From IMG/VR virus record IMGVR_UViG_3300043436_000502, positions 1-29,985 of that record: a DNA stretch of 29,985 nt. One strand, given 5' to 3'. The stretch comes from a virus. Of the stretch, positions 18,292 to 26,433 are shown one piece after another; the stretch's first letter is position 1, and each line of letters begins with the position of its first letter. Below the pieces are notes generated by a model. The model ran no database searches. It saw nothing but the letters and a program-made list of their open reading frames with translations, and was not told the origin of the DNA. A program made the translations under genes and the position numbers.

Positions 18292-18380
18292 CTCAGCACC
18301 TCAACTACAATTTTCACCACCCAAATGACAAGACCAACAATGAAGGCTGCCGCGACCAAGGCCTCGGCAAAGTCTTTCAT
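18288..18380 (-). CDS. 30-residue membrane peptide
   Basis: Starts at ATG 18380 and stops overlapping the next ATG at 18291. The product begins MKDFAEALVAAAFIVGLVIW and continues VVKIVVEVLR: a single hydrophobic helix with charged ends. Both ends overlap neighbouring genes by four bases, which fits a real coupled gene in the lysis region. It may be a tiny holin or antiholin-like partner, but no evidence fixes its role. Confidence 0.5.
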   Translation of the reverse strand: MKDFAEALVAAAFIVGLVIWVVKIVVEVLR

Positions 18381-18598
18381 TTGTCAGCTTTCCCGTCCAG
18401 CTTGTCGAAAATCTGCTTGAGAATCGACTTGATTTCAGCGATGTCGGACCTGTAGTCATCCTTTGCCACGTAGGTGTGCGGCAACTCGTTGACCTTATCC
18501 TCCAGCCGCTGGATCGTGCGGGTCAGATTGTTGATGACGTAGATCGCCAAGAACCCTGCAACGGATACGACCAAGTTGAAGAGTTGTTGGTTGTCCAT
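18377..18598 (-). CDS. Small membrane-anchored coiled-coil protein (73 aa)
   Basis: I chose the internal ATG at 18598, two bases after the preceding stop; a longer form from 18619 would overlap the neighbour. A membrane helix (NLVVSVAGFLAIYVINNL) is followed by a coiled coil (LTRTIQRLEDKVNELP and DIAEIKSILKQIFDKLD). This N-in membrane, coiled-coil layout resembles small phage lysis-region proteins and the XhlA-type hemolysin-like proteins. No closer assignment is justified. Confidence 0.65.
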   Translation of the reverse strand: MDNQQLFNLVVSVAGFLAIYVINNLTRTIQRLEDKVNELPHTYVAKDDYRSDIAEIKSILKQIFDKLDGKADK

Positions 18599-18599
18599 G

Positions 18600-18830
18600 T
18601 CACACCAGCGAATCGGCAATCAGTTTGAGTTCAGGCACACCGGGGGCAGCGTCAATGTCCGACTGGATCGCGGCGTACTTGTCGCGCACGGCTTGACGAG
18701 CAGCTTCAGCAGCAGCGGCTTCTGAGGGAATGGTGGCCTTGACGTCCAGAGGTGCGAACTCAGCGGTGCGCTTGGCACGGCGAATGTCGTGGACAATGGT
18801 ACGGGCTTTGTCGAGGTTGACGTTGATCAT
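18600..18830 (-). CDS. Small helical protein near the tail genes, chaperone-like (76 aa)
   Basis: Start at ATG 18830, chosen because it overlaps the preceding stop (ATGA); an upstream ATG at 18845 is in frame too. The product begins INVNLDKARTIVHDIRRAKR and is helical throughout, with an Ala-rich centre (SEAAAAEAARQAVRDKYAAI). The NLDKARxIxxxxxR opening recurs in small proteins encoded beside phage tail fibres, often called tail assembly proteins. That assignment is from context and weak similarity. Confidence 0.6.
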   Translation of the reverse strand: MINVNLDKARTIVHDIRRAKRTAEFAPLDVKATIPSEAAAAEAARQAVRDKYAAIQSDIDAAPGVPELKLIADSLV

Positions 18831-19018
18831 GCTGTGTATTCCCATGCGTTACGGAATGTACGGTCTTCGGGGATGTCGGACACATCCACAATCTTGAAGG
18901 GCTTGCCCTCCGGCACATCTTTGGCCGCAATGGCCTCAATGGTCAGGCCGCACTCGGCAGCAGGCACGATCACGGCCACGCCGCCATCGTCAGTGGGATA
19001 AATAATTCGTTTGTTCAT
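18827..19018 (-). CDS. Small protein associated with tail fibre genes (63 aa)
   Basis: Start at 19018 with AAAGGA nine bases upstream. The product MNKRIIYPTDDGGVAVIVPA continues with ECGLTIEAIAAKDVP, KIVDVSDIP and DRTFRNAW. I recognise this as a small phage family found between tail fibre and lysis genes in many podo- and siphoviruses. It has no established function and is sometimes proposed as a fibre chaperone. It is adjacent to the fibre-type proteins here and coupled to the next small gene. Confidence 0.7.
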   Translation of the reverse strand: MNKRIIYPTDDGGVAVIVPAAECGLTIEAIAAKDVPEGKPFKIVDVSDIPEDRTFRNAWEYTA

Positions 19019-19033
19019 TTTGGTTCCTTTGAT

Positions 19034-19435
19034 TTAGCGGAAAATGTTCACGTTGACTTGCGAGGCATCCGTGTAGCCAACAGACGTTCTTGCCAATAAA
19101 ATTGCACAAGAGCTAGTGGACGATGTTGATCTACAAACCACCCAAGGATTTGAGTTATCTGGGTCCGAAGTGCCAGCTATCGCATAATTCGCATCCGTCA
19201 TCGCTGTTGTGAAGTTAATTGTGTAACTTCCTGTACCGTTATCCGTGATGCTGGTGACGTTCCCGGACGCACGAATAGCCACAGTGCCTGTGCCGTTGAA
19301 GTTGACCCATGCGCGGCACAGGTACGAGGGTGTTGCGCCTGAAGGTGTCGCCAGCAGCGATGTGCCAAGCGTCACGTTGTCGGTGAACGTGGTAGGCCCA
19401 CCAATAGTTCCCGATCCGCTGATTGTGATTGTCAT
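19034..19435 (-). CDS. Tail fibre-type protein, paralogue A (133 aa)
   Basis: A small beta-rich protein rich in Gly, Thr and Ser: MTITISGSGTIGGPTTFTDN, then the core CRAWVNFNGTGTVAIRASGN followed by VTSITDNGTGSYTINFTTAM and TDANYAIAG. The RAWVNFNGTGT module is common in phage and prophage tail fibre tips. A second protein with the same core lies immediately upstream (19446-19832). It probably contributes to receptor binding or to a virion decoration. AAAGG precedes the ATG. Confidence 0.72.
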   Translation of the reverse strand: MTITISGSGTIGGPTTFTDNVTLGTSLLATPSGATPSYLCRAWVNFNGTGTVAIRASGNVTSITDNGTGSYTINFTTAMTDANYAIAGTSDPDNSNPWVVCRSTSSTSSCAILLARTSVGYTDASQVNVNIFR

Positions 19436-19445
19436 GATTTACCTT

Positions 19446-19832
19446 TCAACGGAAGATAGCTACGTTCATTGACTCAAAATCTGTCGCACTACCCGCATTA
19501 TCTTTCGAAGTAATTCTTAACCCAGTTGCCCCTGTTGAGTAAATATAGACAACTCTGGCCGCAGCCGCTGAACCGTTAAGCGTCTGCGCGTAACTACAAG
19601 TTGGCGCATAGTTTGCGTCACTCATGGCGGTGGTGAAGTTTGTTGTGTAATCACCAGTCCCGTTGTCCGTGATACTCGACACGTTGAAGCTGGCCCGGAT
19701 CGCCACAGTACCCGTGCCGTTGAAGTTCACCCAGGCTCGGCAGAACGTGCCAATCTCAGTACCAGACGAGTTTTGAACCGCTGGAGGCAGTGTGTTTTGC
19801 GACTTGATTGTCGCTACGCTCAGTGTGCTCAT
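19446..19832 (-). CDS. Tail fibre-type protein, paralogue B (128 aa)
   Basis: Begins MSTLSVATIKSQNTLPPAVQ then carries the same core as its neighbour: CRAWVNFNGTGTVAIRASFN, SSITDNGTGDYTTNFTTAMS and DANYAP. The ends differ from paralogue A: this one finishes with RITSKDNAGSATDFESMNVA and FR. The MSTLxVxTIxS start is typical of phage fibre or tip proteins. A tandem copy with diverged ends suggests duplication followed by change of the binding surface. Confidence 0.75.
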   Translation of the reverse strand: MSTLSVATIKSQNTLPPAVQNSSGTEIGTFCRAWVNFNGTGTVAIRASFNVSSITDNGTGDYTTNFTTAMSDANYAPTCSYAQTLNGSAAAARVVYIYSTGATGLRITSKDNAGSATDFESMNVAIFR

Positions 19833-19838
19833 GGTGGT

Positions 19839-20408
19839 TTACTCGTACAAGATGTTGATGGAGCCAGCGTCGAAGGTGTCAGTGCCGTTGACAGTGGTGA
19901 TGCGTACTCGGTCAAGGGTGCCGGATAAAGTTACTGACCCACCGGAATAAAAAAGAGAAGCTCCGCCTGAAAACCCTCCAACTATGGTGCAGACCCATGA
20001 ATTTCCGCTAAGGTTGGTAAAGGTTGCAAGGCCATGCAGCACGTTTGACCCAGAGTTGCTGTTTATCCCGATGCCGGTGGTGTAGTTGTTTGTCGCCACA
20101 GTTGTGGATTGGTTTCCACCTGCAGCGCTGTAACCGCTGGTTTGAACAGAGCCACTGCCAATTTGAAAAAGCGGGTTACTTGTGCCACTTGTAGACACAC
20201 CGCTAAACATCACGGTGATCCGCTTGACCCACGATGGGATTGAGGTAAAGTCAATCGAAGTGCCCGAGGTGGAGGCCACAGCAGTACCGGACACCAGAGG
20301 TGCCAGTGTGTTTGAAACGGGTACAAGGGTCTGAGTGAAGTTGCTTGCCGTGGCAGGTGGATTTACCTCGACACTGCCGCCACTGGTTGAAACTAATTTA
20401 ACGCCCAT
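19839..20408 (-). CDS. Tail fibre or tip protein (189 aa)
   Basis: A Ser/Thr/Gly-rich, beta-strand protein without signal peptide. Its N-terminus has MGVKLVSTSGGSVEVNPPAT. The middle has FTSIPSWVKRITVMFSGVST, a segment found in phage tail proteins with a jelly-roll-like fold, and the end reads DRVRITTVNGTDTFDAGSIN. AAGGAA precedes the start. Its place between other fibre-type genes supports a tail or receptor-binding role. No enzyme motif is visible. Confidence 0.7.
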   Translation of the reverse strand: MGVKLVSTSGGSVEVNPPATASNFTQTLVPVSNTLAPLVSGTAVASTSGTSIDFTSIPSWVKRITVMFSGVSTSGTSNPLFQIGSGSVQTSGYSAAGGNQSTTVATNNYTTGIGINSNSGSNVLHGLATFTNLSGNSWVCTIVGGFSGGASLFYSGGSVTLSGTLDRVRITTVNGTDTFDAGSINILYE

Positions 20409-20417
20409 GATGGTTCC

Positions 20418-21095
20418 TTAAACGATGGTCCAGACGCTCGGGTCTGTCACGGTGACGGTGACACCGTCATTGATGGAAATGGGTCCAAACGTACCGGCGT
20501 TCACAGTCGATGGGATGGTGTAGTCATTCGCCACAACCTGCGCGTTCTCAAAGAACACGGAGTCAGTGCCACCACCTGTTGCACCGCCACCTAGGGCACC
20601 CCAAGCGCCGTTGTAGCCTTCAAACTTGGTCGTGGTGCTATTGTAGCGAACCATGCCCTCTTCGGGTGCAGCGGGGCGCTCACCCGTGGTGCCCACGTTC
20701 AAGATGGCAGCACCCGTGGACTCAAGGGTCAACAAGTCAACCACGTTCAAGTTGGTGAAAGTGCCCTCGTTGGGCACATCGCTACCGATGGCTGGAGGTG
20801 ATGCGAACGAGTTGGTGGTCACTGGCACCGACACATAGTCCACCGTGAACAGGGGCACGTTGTCGGCGTCTGTCAGGGTGTACTTGTAGGTGATCGAGTC
20901 GGCCAGCCACACGTTGGCCTGACCCGCCGAGTCCAGAATGATCGGGTTGGTGTTCAGGTTGGCTTGGGTGTTGTCGGTGTACGTGGCGATGGGGGTCGTG
21001 GTACCCGCAGCGTAGGTGTACAGCTTGCCACCGACCAATGGCAGACCATCAGTCCCGAAGAACTGTAGTTTGGGGGATGGGGAGAGTGAAGCCAT
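20418..21095 (-). CDS. Tail fibre or appendage protein (225 aa)
   Basis: The N-terminal part (residues 1-90) resembles the start of many podovirus fibre proteins: LQFFGTDGLPLVGGKLYTYA, YTDNTQANLNTNPIILDSAG and ADSITYKYTLTDAD. The middle has a short phage motif (AAPEEGMVRYNSTTTKFEGY). The C-terminal module (GPISINDGVTVTVTDPSVWT) recurs at the end of the large fibre at 26434-28443. AAGGA lies before the ATG. It is probably a virion fibre subunit; the first domain may attach to the tail. Confidence 0.75.
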   Translation of the reverse strand: MASLSPSPKLQFFGTDGLPLVGGKLYTYAAGTTTPIATYTDNTQANLNTNPIILDSAGQANVWLADSITYKYTLTDADNVPLFTVDYVSVPVTTNSFASPPAIGSDVPNEGTFTNLNVVDLLTLESTGAAILNVGTTGERPAAPEEGMVRYNSTTTKFEGYNGAWGALGGGATGGGTDSVFFENAQVVANDYTIPSTVNAGTFGPISINDGVTVTVTDPSVWTIV

Positions 21096-21125
21096 GTCTT
21101 GGTCCTTGGTGGATTCTAGCCGATG

Positions 21126-23507
21126 TTACTTGGCAAGTGCGTTTTGTATTTCCTGCTCGGGTGACAGCATGTTGCGCTGAAACGCCCGAGTCTTTGGACC
21201 CTGACCACCAGTCTTGACGGGACGGGCCTTACGGAACTGCTCCTCAAGGGTTTCCAACATGCTAGTCATCTGCTCACGTTTCATCATGGCGTCTTGGCGC
21301 AGACGCTCATTGTCGGCACGGGCAATGATGTCATCGAGCATCTTTGCTTTTTGCTGCGCCTTGGTGATGGCTTCCTGAACCCACTCACGATCCAGCATTT
21401 TGGCCGCAATGGCTTTGTCGTTCAGCGTCTTCATGCCGGGCACAACTTCGGCCAAATCGACTTTAGTCTTGTCCCATGCAATCTTCTGCTCGGCCGACAT
21501 CAGGGCTGGCGACTTGCCGGACGCCAGCAGATCGGCAGCACCAGACAAACTCTTGCCGGTGCTCTCAATAATCTGGATGTCTGGGGTCATGCCGCGAGTG
21601 CCCTCGGCACCGGGCACCAGTTTGCCGGTAACCGGATCAATGTCCAGCACCATGCCACCACGGGCTGGCTGACGGGCTGCCGATTCGGCAGCAGCTTGCT
21701 GGGCCTCTTGTGCGGCAACACGTTGCGCCACAAAATCGCGGTCCATGACATCTTCTCTGCGAAGTCGGTTCATTTGCACTTCAGCAGTAGACGGCACATT
21801 TGGGTTGTACCCCAGTGTGTTGGGAAGCGGCGCTTCAGGTGTGCCGGGTACGACACGGGGACCGTACTGCTCACCCTGCATTACGAAATTGGGAGGCGTG
21901 AACGTAGATTGGCTGTAATCGTAGGGGGCCAATGCGTTAACGGGCACGTTTGGTTCAACGGGTTTCAAACCAGTTGAAATTGGCCGAAAGTCGGCTGGCA
22001 TGGCATTGGCAGCTTGATATTTTGGCGACATCATTCGCTTGGCACTGGCTGCGCTGGCAATGTACCCAGCACCAGCACCAAGTGCCGCACCTGGAACACC
22101 TCCCACAATAAAGCCCAAAGTGCCACCAACACCTGATCGCGTCAGTCGGGGCTTGATGTCAGCACTGACAACATCGGTGCCTACGACTTTGGGAAAGTTT
22201 GCAGCAACTTTGCCAATGTCAGCACCCACACCAGTCATGTTCCCCTTGCGCTCATCGAGCAGCTTGGCATACGCCTTGGGGTCCACGGTGCCGGTTGCGT
22301 AATCCAGTGCTCGTTCGTGATCGTAAATCTGAGCCATGCGTTGACGCGCTTGACGAAGATTTGTCAGCGTCTGAGGATCAGGCGCATTCTCGTCAATCAT
22401 TTTCTCAAGAGCATTTGCAATGCCCATTTGAGCATCGGCGCGTGCTACATCAGCAGCCGCAGGGTTGTTACCCTTGTCACGGGCTTTGTACACACTTTGG
22501 GCAGTTCGGCGCAATTGACGAATGTCGTCAATAATTTGGGCACCGCTGCGGCCAGCTTGAAGTTCTGTGACAGCATCGTCAATCAGCGCACGAGCAGCAG
22601 ACGCTTGGGCTTTACCACCCAACGTGGCAGGTTTGTCAAGCGCCAAAATTGACGACAAAACATCATCGCTGGCTTGAAGTACAGGCATCGCACGAATTGG
22701 GTCGTATGGCGCACTGGCAACGTCCAATGCGCGATTGATTGCAGCATCGTCAAGTTTCTCGGCTGCTGCAACACCCAAGTCATTTCGCACCTGTTCTGTA
22801 ATTTTTTCCAAGTTGAACTTAGACAAACGAGCGTCAATGTCGGCCGTACCACCAAGCACGGACTTCATCTTGTTGGCGACTGTTGGGTTGGACTCGGCGG
22901 GGTTCAAAGCAACACCCAGGCGCTGACCAGCTTGCGCGGCGTCAATTCGAGGGGCGTTCTTGTAGCTTTCAGCAACACGCGCTTCCTGAACCCGTTGTTG
23001 ACGTGCCTCAAGCGGTGCCTTGATGACAGGTGCGACTTGCTGCACGGCAGGTCGAGCCAGCGTAGCCATGTTGCCCATTACGTTTAACGGCACACCCTGC
23101 AAACCAGTGCTGGCAAGCGCGTTACCGATTGCTTGCGTTTGGCGCTCCGACTCAGGACTGACCGGCGACTGAAAAAACTGTTGGACTTTGCGACCAGTTT
23201 CCTCACCAGCACGAATGCCAGCCTGCGTACCATACTTACCGCTGGTCAAGGTGCCGTAGATTTTTGCGCCTTCCACAATGGGCGCTGTGATTGCGCTGGT
23301 GCCCAACGTAACAGCAGTCTCCAGTGGAGCCATCAGCTTGCCAAAAAAGCCCGACTCGGGGCGCTCCGGGGCAGCGGTCGATGCAGGCGCTTGAACGCTA
23401 GAACCAGGGATTTGACTCGCAAGGTCGCCTGTAGTCGATTGTTGCAAACGCAACCGGGCACTGGCAAGAGCCAATGCTTGCTGCTGTTCTACGGTCATTT
23501 GGCCCAT
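21126..23507 (-). CDS. Large likely internal or ejection protein (793 aa)
   Basis: The start at 23507 is chosen for its GGAGGAG ribosome site eight bases upstream; an earlier ATG (23540) lacks this. The protein is Ala/Gln-rich and mostly helical (TVEQQQALALASARLRLQQS; RQARQRMAQIYDHERALDYA). It has a glycine-rich hydrophobic segment near residues 460-490 (GGTLGFIVGGVPGAALGAGA) that could insert in a membrane, and a long coiled C-terminal part. Together with the next two genes upstream it resembles the set of podovirus proteins injected with DNA (P22 gp7, gp20, gp16 or T7 internal core proteins). No lysozyme motif is visible. Confidence 0.6.
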   Translation of the reverse strand: MGQMTVEQQQALALASARLRLQQSTTGDLASQIPGSSVQAPASTAAPERPESGFFGKLMAPLETAVTLGTSAITAPIVEGAKIYGTLTSGKYGTQAGIRAGEETGRKVQQFFQSPVSPESERQTQAIGNALASTGLQGVPLNVMGNMATLARPAVQQVAPVIKAPLEARQQRVQEARVAESYKNAPRIDAAQAGQRLGVALNPAESNPTVANKMKSVLGGTADIDARLSKFNLEKITEQVRNDLGVAAAEKLDDAAINRALDVASAPYDPIRAMPVLQASDDVLSSILALDKPATLGGKAQASAARALIDDAVTELQAGRSGAQIIDDIRQLRRTAQSVYKARDKGNNPAAADVARADAQMGIANALEKMIDENAPDPQTLTNLRQARQRMAQIYDHERALDYATGTVDPKAYAKLLDERKGNMTGVGADIGKVAANFPKVVGTDVVSADIKPRLTRSGVGGTLGFIVGGVPGAALGAGAGYIASAASAKRMMSPKYQAANAMPADFRPISTGLKPVEPNVPVNALAPYDYSQSTFTPPNFVMQGEQYGPRVVPGTPEAPLPNTLGYNPNVPSTAEVQMNRLRREDVMDRDFVAQRVAAQEAQQAAAESAARQPARGGMVLDIDPVTGKLVPGAEGTRGMTPDIQIIESTGKSLSGAADLLASGKSPALMSAEQKIAWDKTKVDLAEVVPGMKTLNDKAIAAKMLDREWVQEAITKAQQKAKMLDDIIARADNERLRQDAMMKREQMTSMLETLEEQFRKARPVKTGGQGPKTRAFQRNMLSPEQEIQNALAK

Positions 23508-24928
23508 AGTTTTCGCTCCTCCGGTGTCATTACATTCCAAAGCGATGCATCAACACCTTTAGGTGCCGGAATATCAGCCGCAGCAGCAGGTTCACTTGAG
23601 CCAGTCAAAGAACTCATTGCCGCATCCATCTTGGGCGTCCATGCTTTACCTGCGCGAACTTTAGCGTCTTTGATCAAATTCGTCATCCGGGCCTGCTTTG
23701 CTTCGCGGGTGCCCTTATCGTCAGTGTACGATGGGATGTACGCCTCAAATGCGCCCTGCAACTGTTCTTTGTTGTACGCCGCACCGGTTGCCAAGTACAA
23801 CAGCGCGTCCAGCGCATCACGTTGAGCACCGTTGACAATTTGACGATTTGTGCTTCGAGCCACGTTGGCCGCGCCTTCAAGACCCACAGATTTAAGTGAT
23901 GCCTCAGTGCCACCGGGGGCCAAAGCTTTCGGATCTTTCTTGGTGATTTTTCCAATCTCGTCGGCAGCGTTGAGCACCCGCGCAATGTTGTACGAGGCTT
24001 GTTGTTCGGAAACAGAAATGTCTTTGCTTTTGGGTGCCCCTTTTACAGGAGCACCGGGTTCCCCAGAAACAGTACCACCCATCGTGACAGGCGTTGCTTG
24101 CAATGTTCGCTTATTGATGCCGACAAACGAGCCGTCTTCGGTTTGTTGCAGTTCATATCCTGGGTTGGATTTTTCCCAAGCCAATCGTGCTTGCGCCACG
24201 CCAAGATTACCCTGAGACACTCTCAATTGCTTTTGAGCAATCTCGTTTTGCGCGATCTGAGCAGGCGTCATCTGGAACGCAGCACCAGTACCCTGCACCA
24301 CGGTAGCTTTATCACTAAATGCGGGGATTTGCACGATGCCTGTCGGGCCAACGCTTGTTGTCGGCTTTAACTCGCCAGCACTTGCACCAGATTGCGCCAG
24401 CACCCGCACTCTGTCGGCAGGGGACAACGCCAGCAACTGACTGACCGTAGTCTTTACTTGCTCTGGCGTGTACAAGCCTTGCAACACTGCGTCTTCACCA
24501 AACGCGATGATGTTTGCATCAGACGGGTTAGCCGACAAACCACGCCTCAACTCGTCACCAAATTTACGTTTGGCAGCCTGTATTTCAAGTTTCGTCTTAT
24601 CTGCGGCCAGTTGAGCAGTTTCGGCTTCACTGCGTGTTTTTTGAATCGCAGGCAATTGAGCACCAGCGCCACGAGCAGCCACCAAACCTGTCAGTTTGTT
24701 GTAATCGATTTTGCCAGTAGCGGGGTCAATTGATTGAGCATACGCTTCGGACAATGCATTTTGGGTTGATTCAGCCCGTTGAGCTGCGCCCAATTGGTAA
24801 CGCGCAAGATCTTGAGCCTGCTGACCACTCATGATCTGTTGAATTTGAGCGTACTGAGCCAGCGCGTTCGGAGCCTGAATTTCAGGCTGACGAAAGCTCA
24901 TTGCAATGTTGGGGTTTACGAGTGCCAT
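23495..24928 (-). CDS. Likely internal or ejection protein (477 aa)
   Basis: A helical protein rich in Gln, Ala and Lys. It starts MALVNPNIAMSFRQPEIQAP, a pattern shared by many podovirus internal proteins, and then reads NALAQYAQIQQIMSGQQAQD. Helical repeats follow, for example KTRSEAETAQLAADKTKLEI. No catalytic domain is recognised. It sits between two proteins of similar type and overlaps the next gene by 13 bases. GGGGAG lies before the ATG at 24928. Position and composition suggest a DNA-ejection or core protein. Confidence 0.6.
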   Translation of the reverse strand: MALVNPNIAMSFRQPEIQAPNALAQYAQIQQIMSGQQAQDLARYQLGAAQRAESTQNALSEAYAQSIDPATGKIDYNKLTGLVAARGAGAQLPAIQKTRSEAETAQLAADKTKLEIQAAKRKFGDELRRGLSANPSDANIIAFGEDAVLQGLYTPEQVKTTVSQLLALSPADRVRVLAQSGASAGELKPTTSVGPTGIVQIPAFSDKATVVQGTGAAFQMTPAQIAQNEIAQKQLRVSQGNLGVAQARLAWEKSNPGYELQQTEDGSFVGINKRTLQATPVTMGGTVSGEPGAPVKGAPKSKDISVSEQQASYNIARVLNAADEIGKITKKDPKALAPGGTEASLKSVGLEGAANVARSTNRQIVNGAQRDALDALLYLATGAAYNKEQLQGAFEAYIPSYTDDKGTREAKQARMTNLIKDAKVRAGKAWTPKMDAAMSSLTGSSEPAAAADIPAPKGVDASLWNVMTPEERKLWAK

Positions 24929-24930
24929 GA

Positions 24931-25626
24931 TTAATACTCCCCTTCGCCAAAAGTCATACCACCACGAGGGTTGGAATTACGACTTAACGCTTGTTGCAAA
25001 AGCGCGTTACTGGCCTGATTTTGCTGGTAGTTCAAATACTGACCCAAGCCACCAGACGCTGCGTTTGCTACACCCATGTATCCAGATGCCCGAGCTTGGG
25101 CACCTGCACCAATGGCCTCGCCAGCAGCATTTGCATAATTTTGACCCGCCGCACCTAGCTGGTTGGTGGATGTTTGACCTATTCCTGCAAGGGATTGCAA
25201 CGGGTTAAGTCGTGCGTTGCGTTCGGTCTGGTAACGGTTGAAAGCGTTGGTGTATTCTTGCGACCCCATTTCCTGACCATATCGAGTTGCAGCTTTTAAA
25301 GCGCCGCCCGAGATCAGACCACCACGGGCAGCAGCTTGGCGTTCAAGTGCTTTTTGACCCTCGGACAATCGAAACGCATAACCGGGGTCAGCTTGGAACT
25401 GGTCCTTGCCAAAGGGGGTGTATCTAGACGCCGCCTCAAGTTCAGGCAAAGCGCGAATACCGGCTTCACGAAAAGGTGCTTGCAATTCAACTTGGCGGTC
25501 AAACTGTTGACGTTGCAGATCGCTAGCGCGATCAGCTGCCGCAGCTTGCGTGTCTGCTGCCTCGCTTGAAGCATACGCACCAATTGCCGCACTGCCTATA
25601 ATGGCCGCCGCTGTACCTATTGCCAT
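24931..25626 (-). CDS. DNA-transfer/ejection-type protein (231 aa)
   Basis: The N-terminus is a hydrophobic, Ala-rich helix (AIGTAAAIIGSAAIGAYASS), followed by RQQFDRQVELQAPFREAGIR. The conserved block DPGYAFRLSEGQKALERQAA, then ARGGLISGGALKA and RLNPLQSLAGIGQTSTNQLG, is one I recognise from podovirus DNA transfer (gp7/gp14-like) proteins. It probably leaves the virion with the DNA. GAGGTG precedes the start at 25626, and the gene overlaps the upstream GNAT gene by ten bases. Confidence 0.7.
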   Translation of the reverse strand: MAIGTAAAIIGSAAIGAYASSEAADTQAAAADRASDLQRQQFDRQVELQAPFREAGIRALPELEAASRYTPFGKDQFQADPGYAFRLSEGQKALERQAAARGGLISGGALKAATRYGQEMGSQEYTNAFNRYQTERNARLNPLQSLAGIGQTSTNQLGAAGQNYANAAGEAIGAGAQARASGYMGVANAASGGLGQYLNYQQNQASNALLQQALSRNSNPRGGMTFGEGEY

Positions 25627-26087
25627 GATGACACCTCTTTAATAAATGTGCGCTCCATTGGCTTGAACCCTGCGCGAATGTATAGATTTTCCATCTTTTT
25701 TGCCCTGCTGTCTTCTAGGGCAATCATGAAAAGTGCCGAGGCGTTGTGCTCTTTGGCCCAATCCTCGATTTGTTTGAACATTTTACCGCCTGCGCCGCTG
25801 CCTCTTGACTTTGGCGTTAACCACCACCAAAGCTCTTGAACCACAAGTGCCGAGGGGTTGAAGTACAGCGGGTAGACCAGTGCGCCGCAAATGCCCACAA
25901 TTTCACCATCAATCTCAGCAAGCCATATACCAACAGTGTCGTTTTTCAATGACGCAAGGTAAAACTTTGAGTAGCCCGGCGCGTCAAAATCAATTGACCC
26001 GTGCATGGGGGATGCCATGTGAAACGACTGCGCCAATTTAACATATTGGGGCAAATCTGCTTCAGTGGCTTTGCGAACAATTGTCAT
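25617..26087 (-). CDS. GNAT family N-acetyltransferase
   Basis: A 156-residue enzyme with the GNAT fold order: the N-terminal TIVRKATEADLPQYVKLAQS, the middle strand GIWLAEIDGEIVGICGA, and motif A WWLTPKSRGSGAGGKMFKQI, with the acetyl-CoA binding loop R95-GSGAG-100. The C-terminal strand pair is FMIALEDSRAKKM and LYIRAGFKPMERTF. It transfers an acetyl group to an unknown target. It lies between virion genes of the late operon and overlaps both neighbours, so it is part of the phage and not a stray host gene. A role in modifying host proteins or in virion function is open. Confidence 0.85.
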   Translation of the reverse strand: MTIVRKATEADLPQYVKLAQSFHMASPMHGSIDFDAPGYSKFYLASLKNDTVGIWLAEIDGEIVGICGALVYPLYFNPSALVVQELWWWLTPKSRGSGAGGKMFKQIEDWAKEHNASALFMIALEDSRAKKMENLYIRAGFKPMERTFIKEVSSWQ

Positions 26088-26425
26088 GTCACCTCGCGCC
26101 CGGAAATCCGAATGTTGATGGCGCTTGCCGCACTGGCAATGGTCGAGATAAACGCCGCAGTCGGCAAAATCTGACCCACCAGTTCTGGGAAAGTGTAGAC
26201 CTCAGATGCGGTCAATGTCTTGGTCTTGGTGATCAAGTTGTTGTCCCCAGGTGTGTCCGAGCCTGTGACCAAGTTTACACTGATTGTCGCCGTGGAGCCA
26301 CTGATGTTTGTGGCCGTGAACTTGTCGATGATGGTGGCCGAAGCATTGGTGGGAACAATGTACTGGGTCGTTTGGGTGTCTTCGATCAGCTTGGCAGGCA
26401 CTAGGTTTCGGGCAGTTACTGTCAT
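26084..26425 (-). CDS. Small virion-type protein (113 aa)
   Basis: I chose the ATG at 26425, which has TAAGGA eight bases upstream. The product begins TVTARNLVPAKLIEDTQTTQ and contains IIDKFTATNISGSTATISVN then TVYTFPELVGQ-like text (TASEVYTFPELVGQILPTAA). This is a beta-sandwich-like small phage protein often found beside fibre and tail genes; its exact role is unknown. Its stop overlaps the start of the acetyltransferase. Confidence 0.65.
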   Translation of the reverse strand: MTVTARNLVPAKLIEDTQTTQYIVPTNASATIIDKFTATNISGSTATISVNLVTGSDTPGDNNLITKTKTLTASEVYTFPELVGQILPTAAFISTIASAASAINIRISGREVT

Positions 26426-26433
26426 GGGATTCC

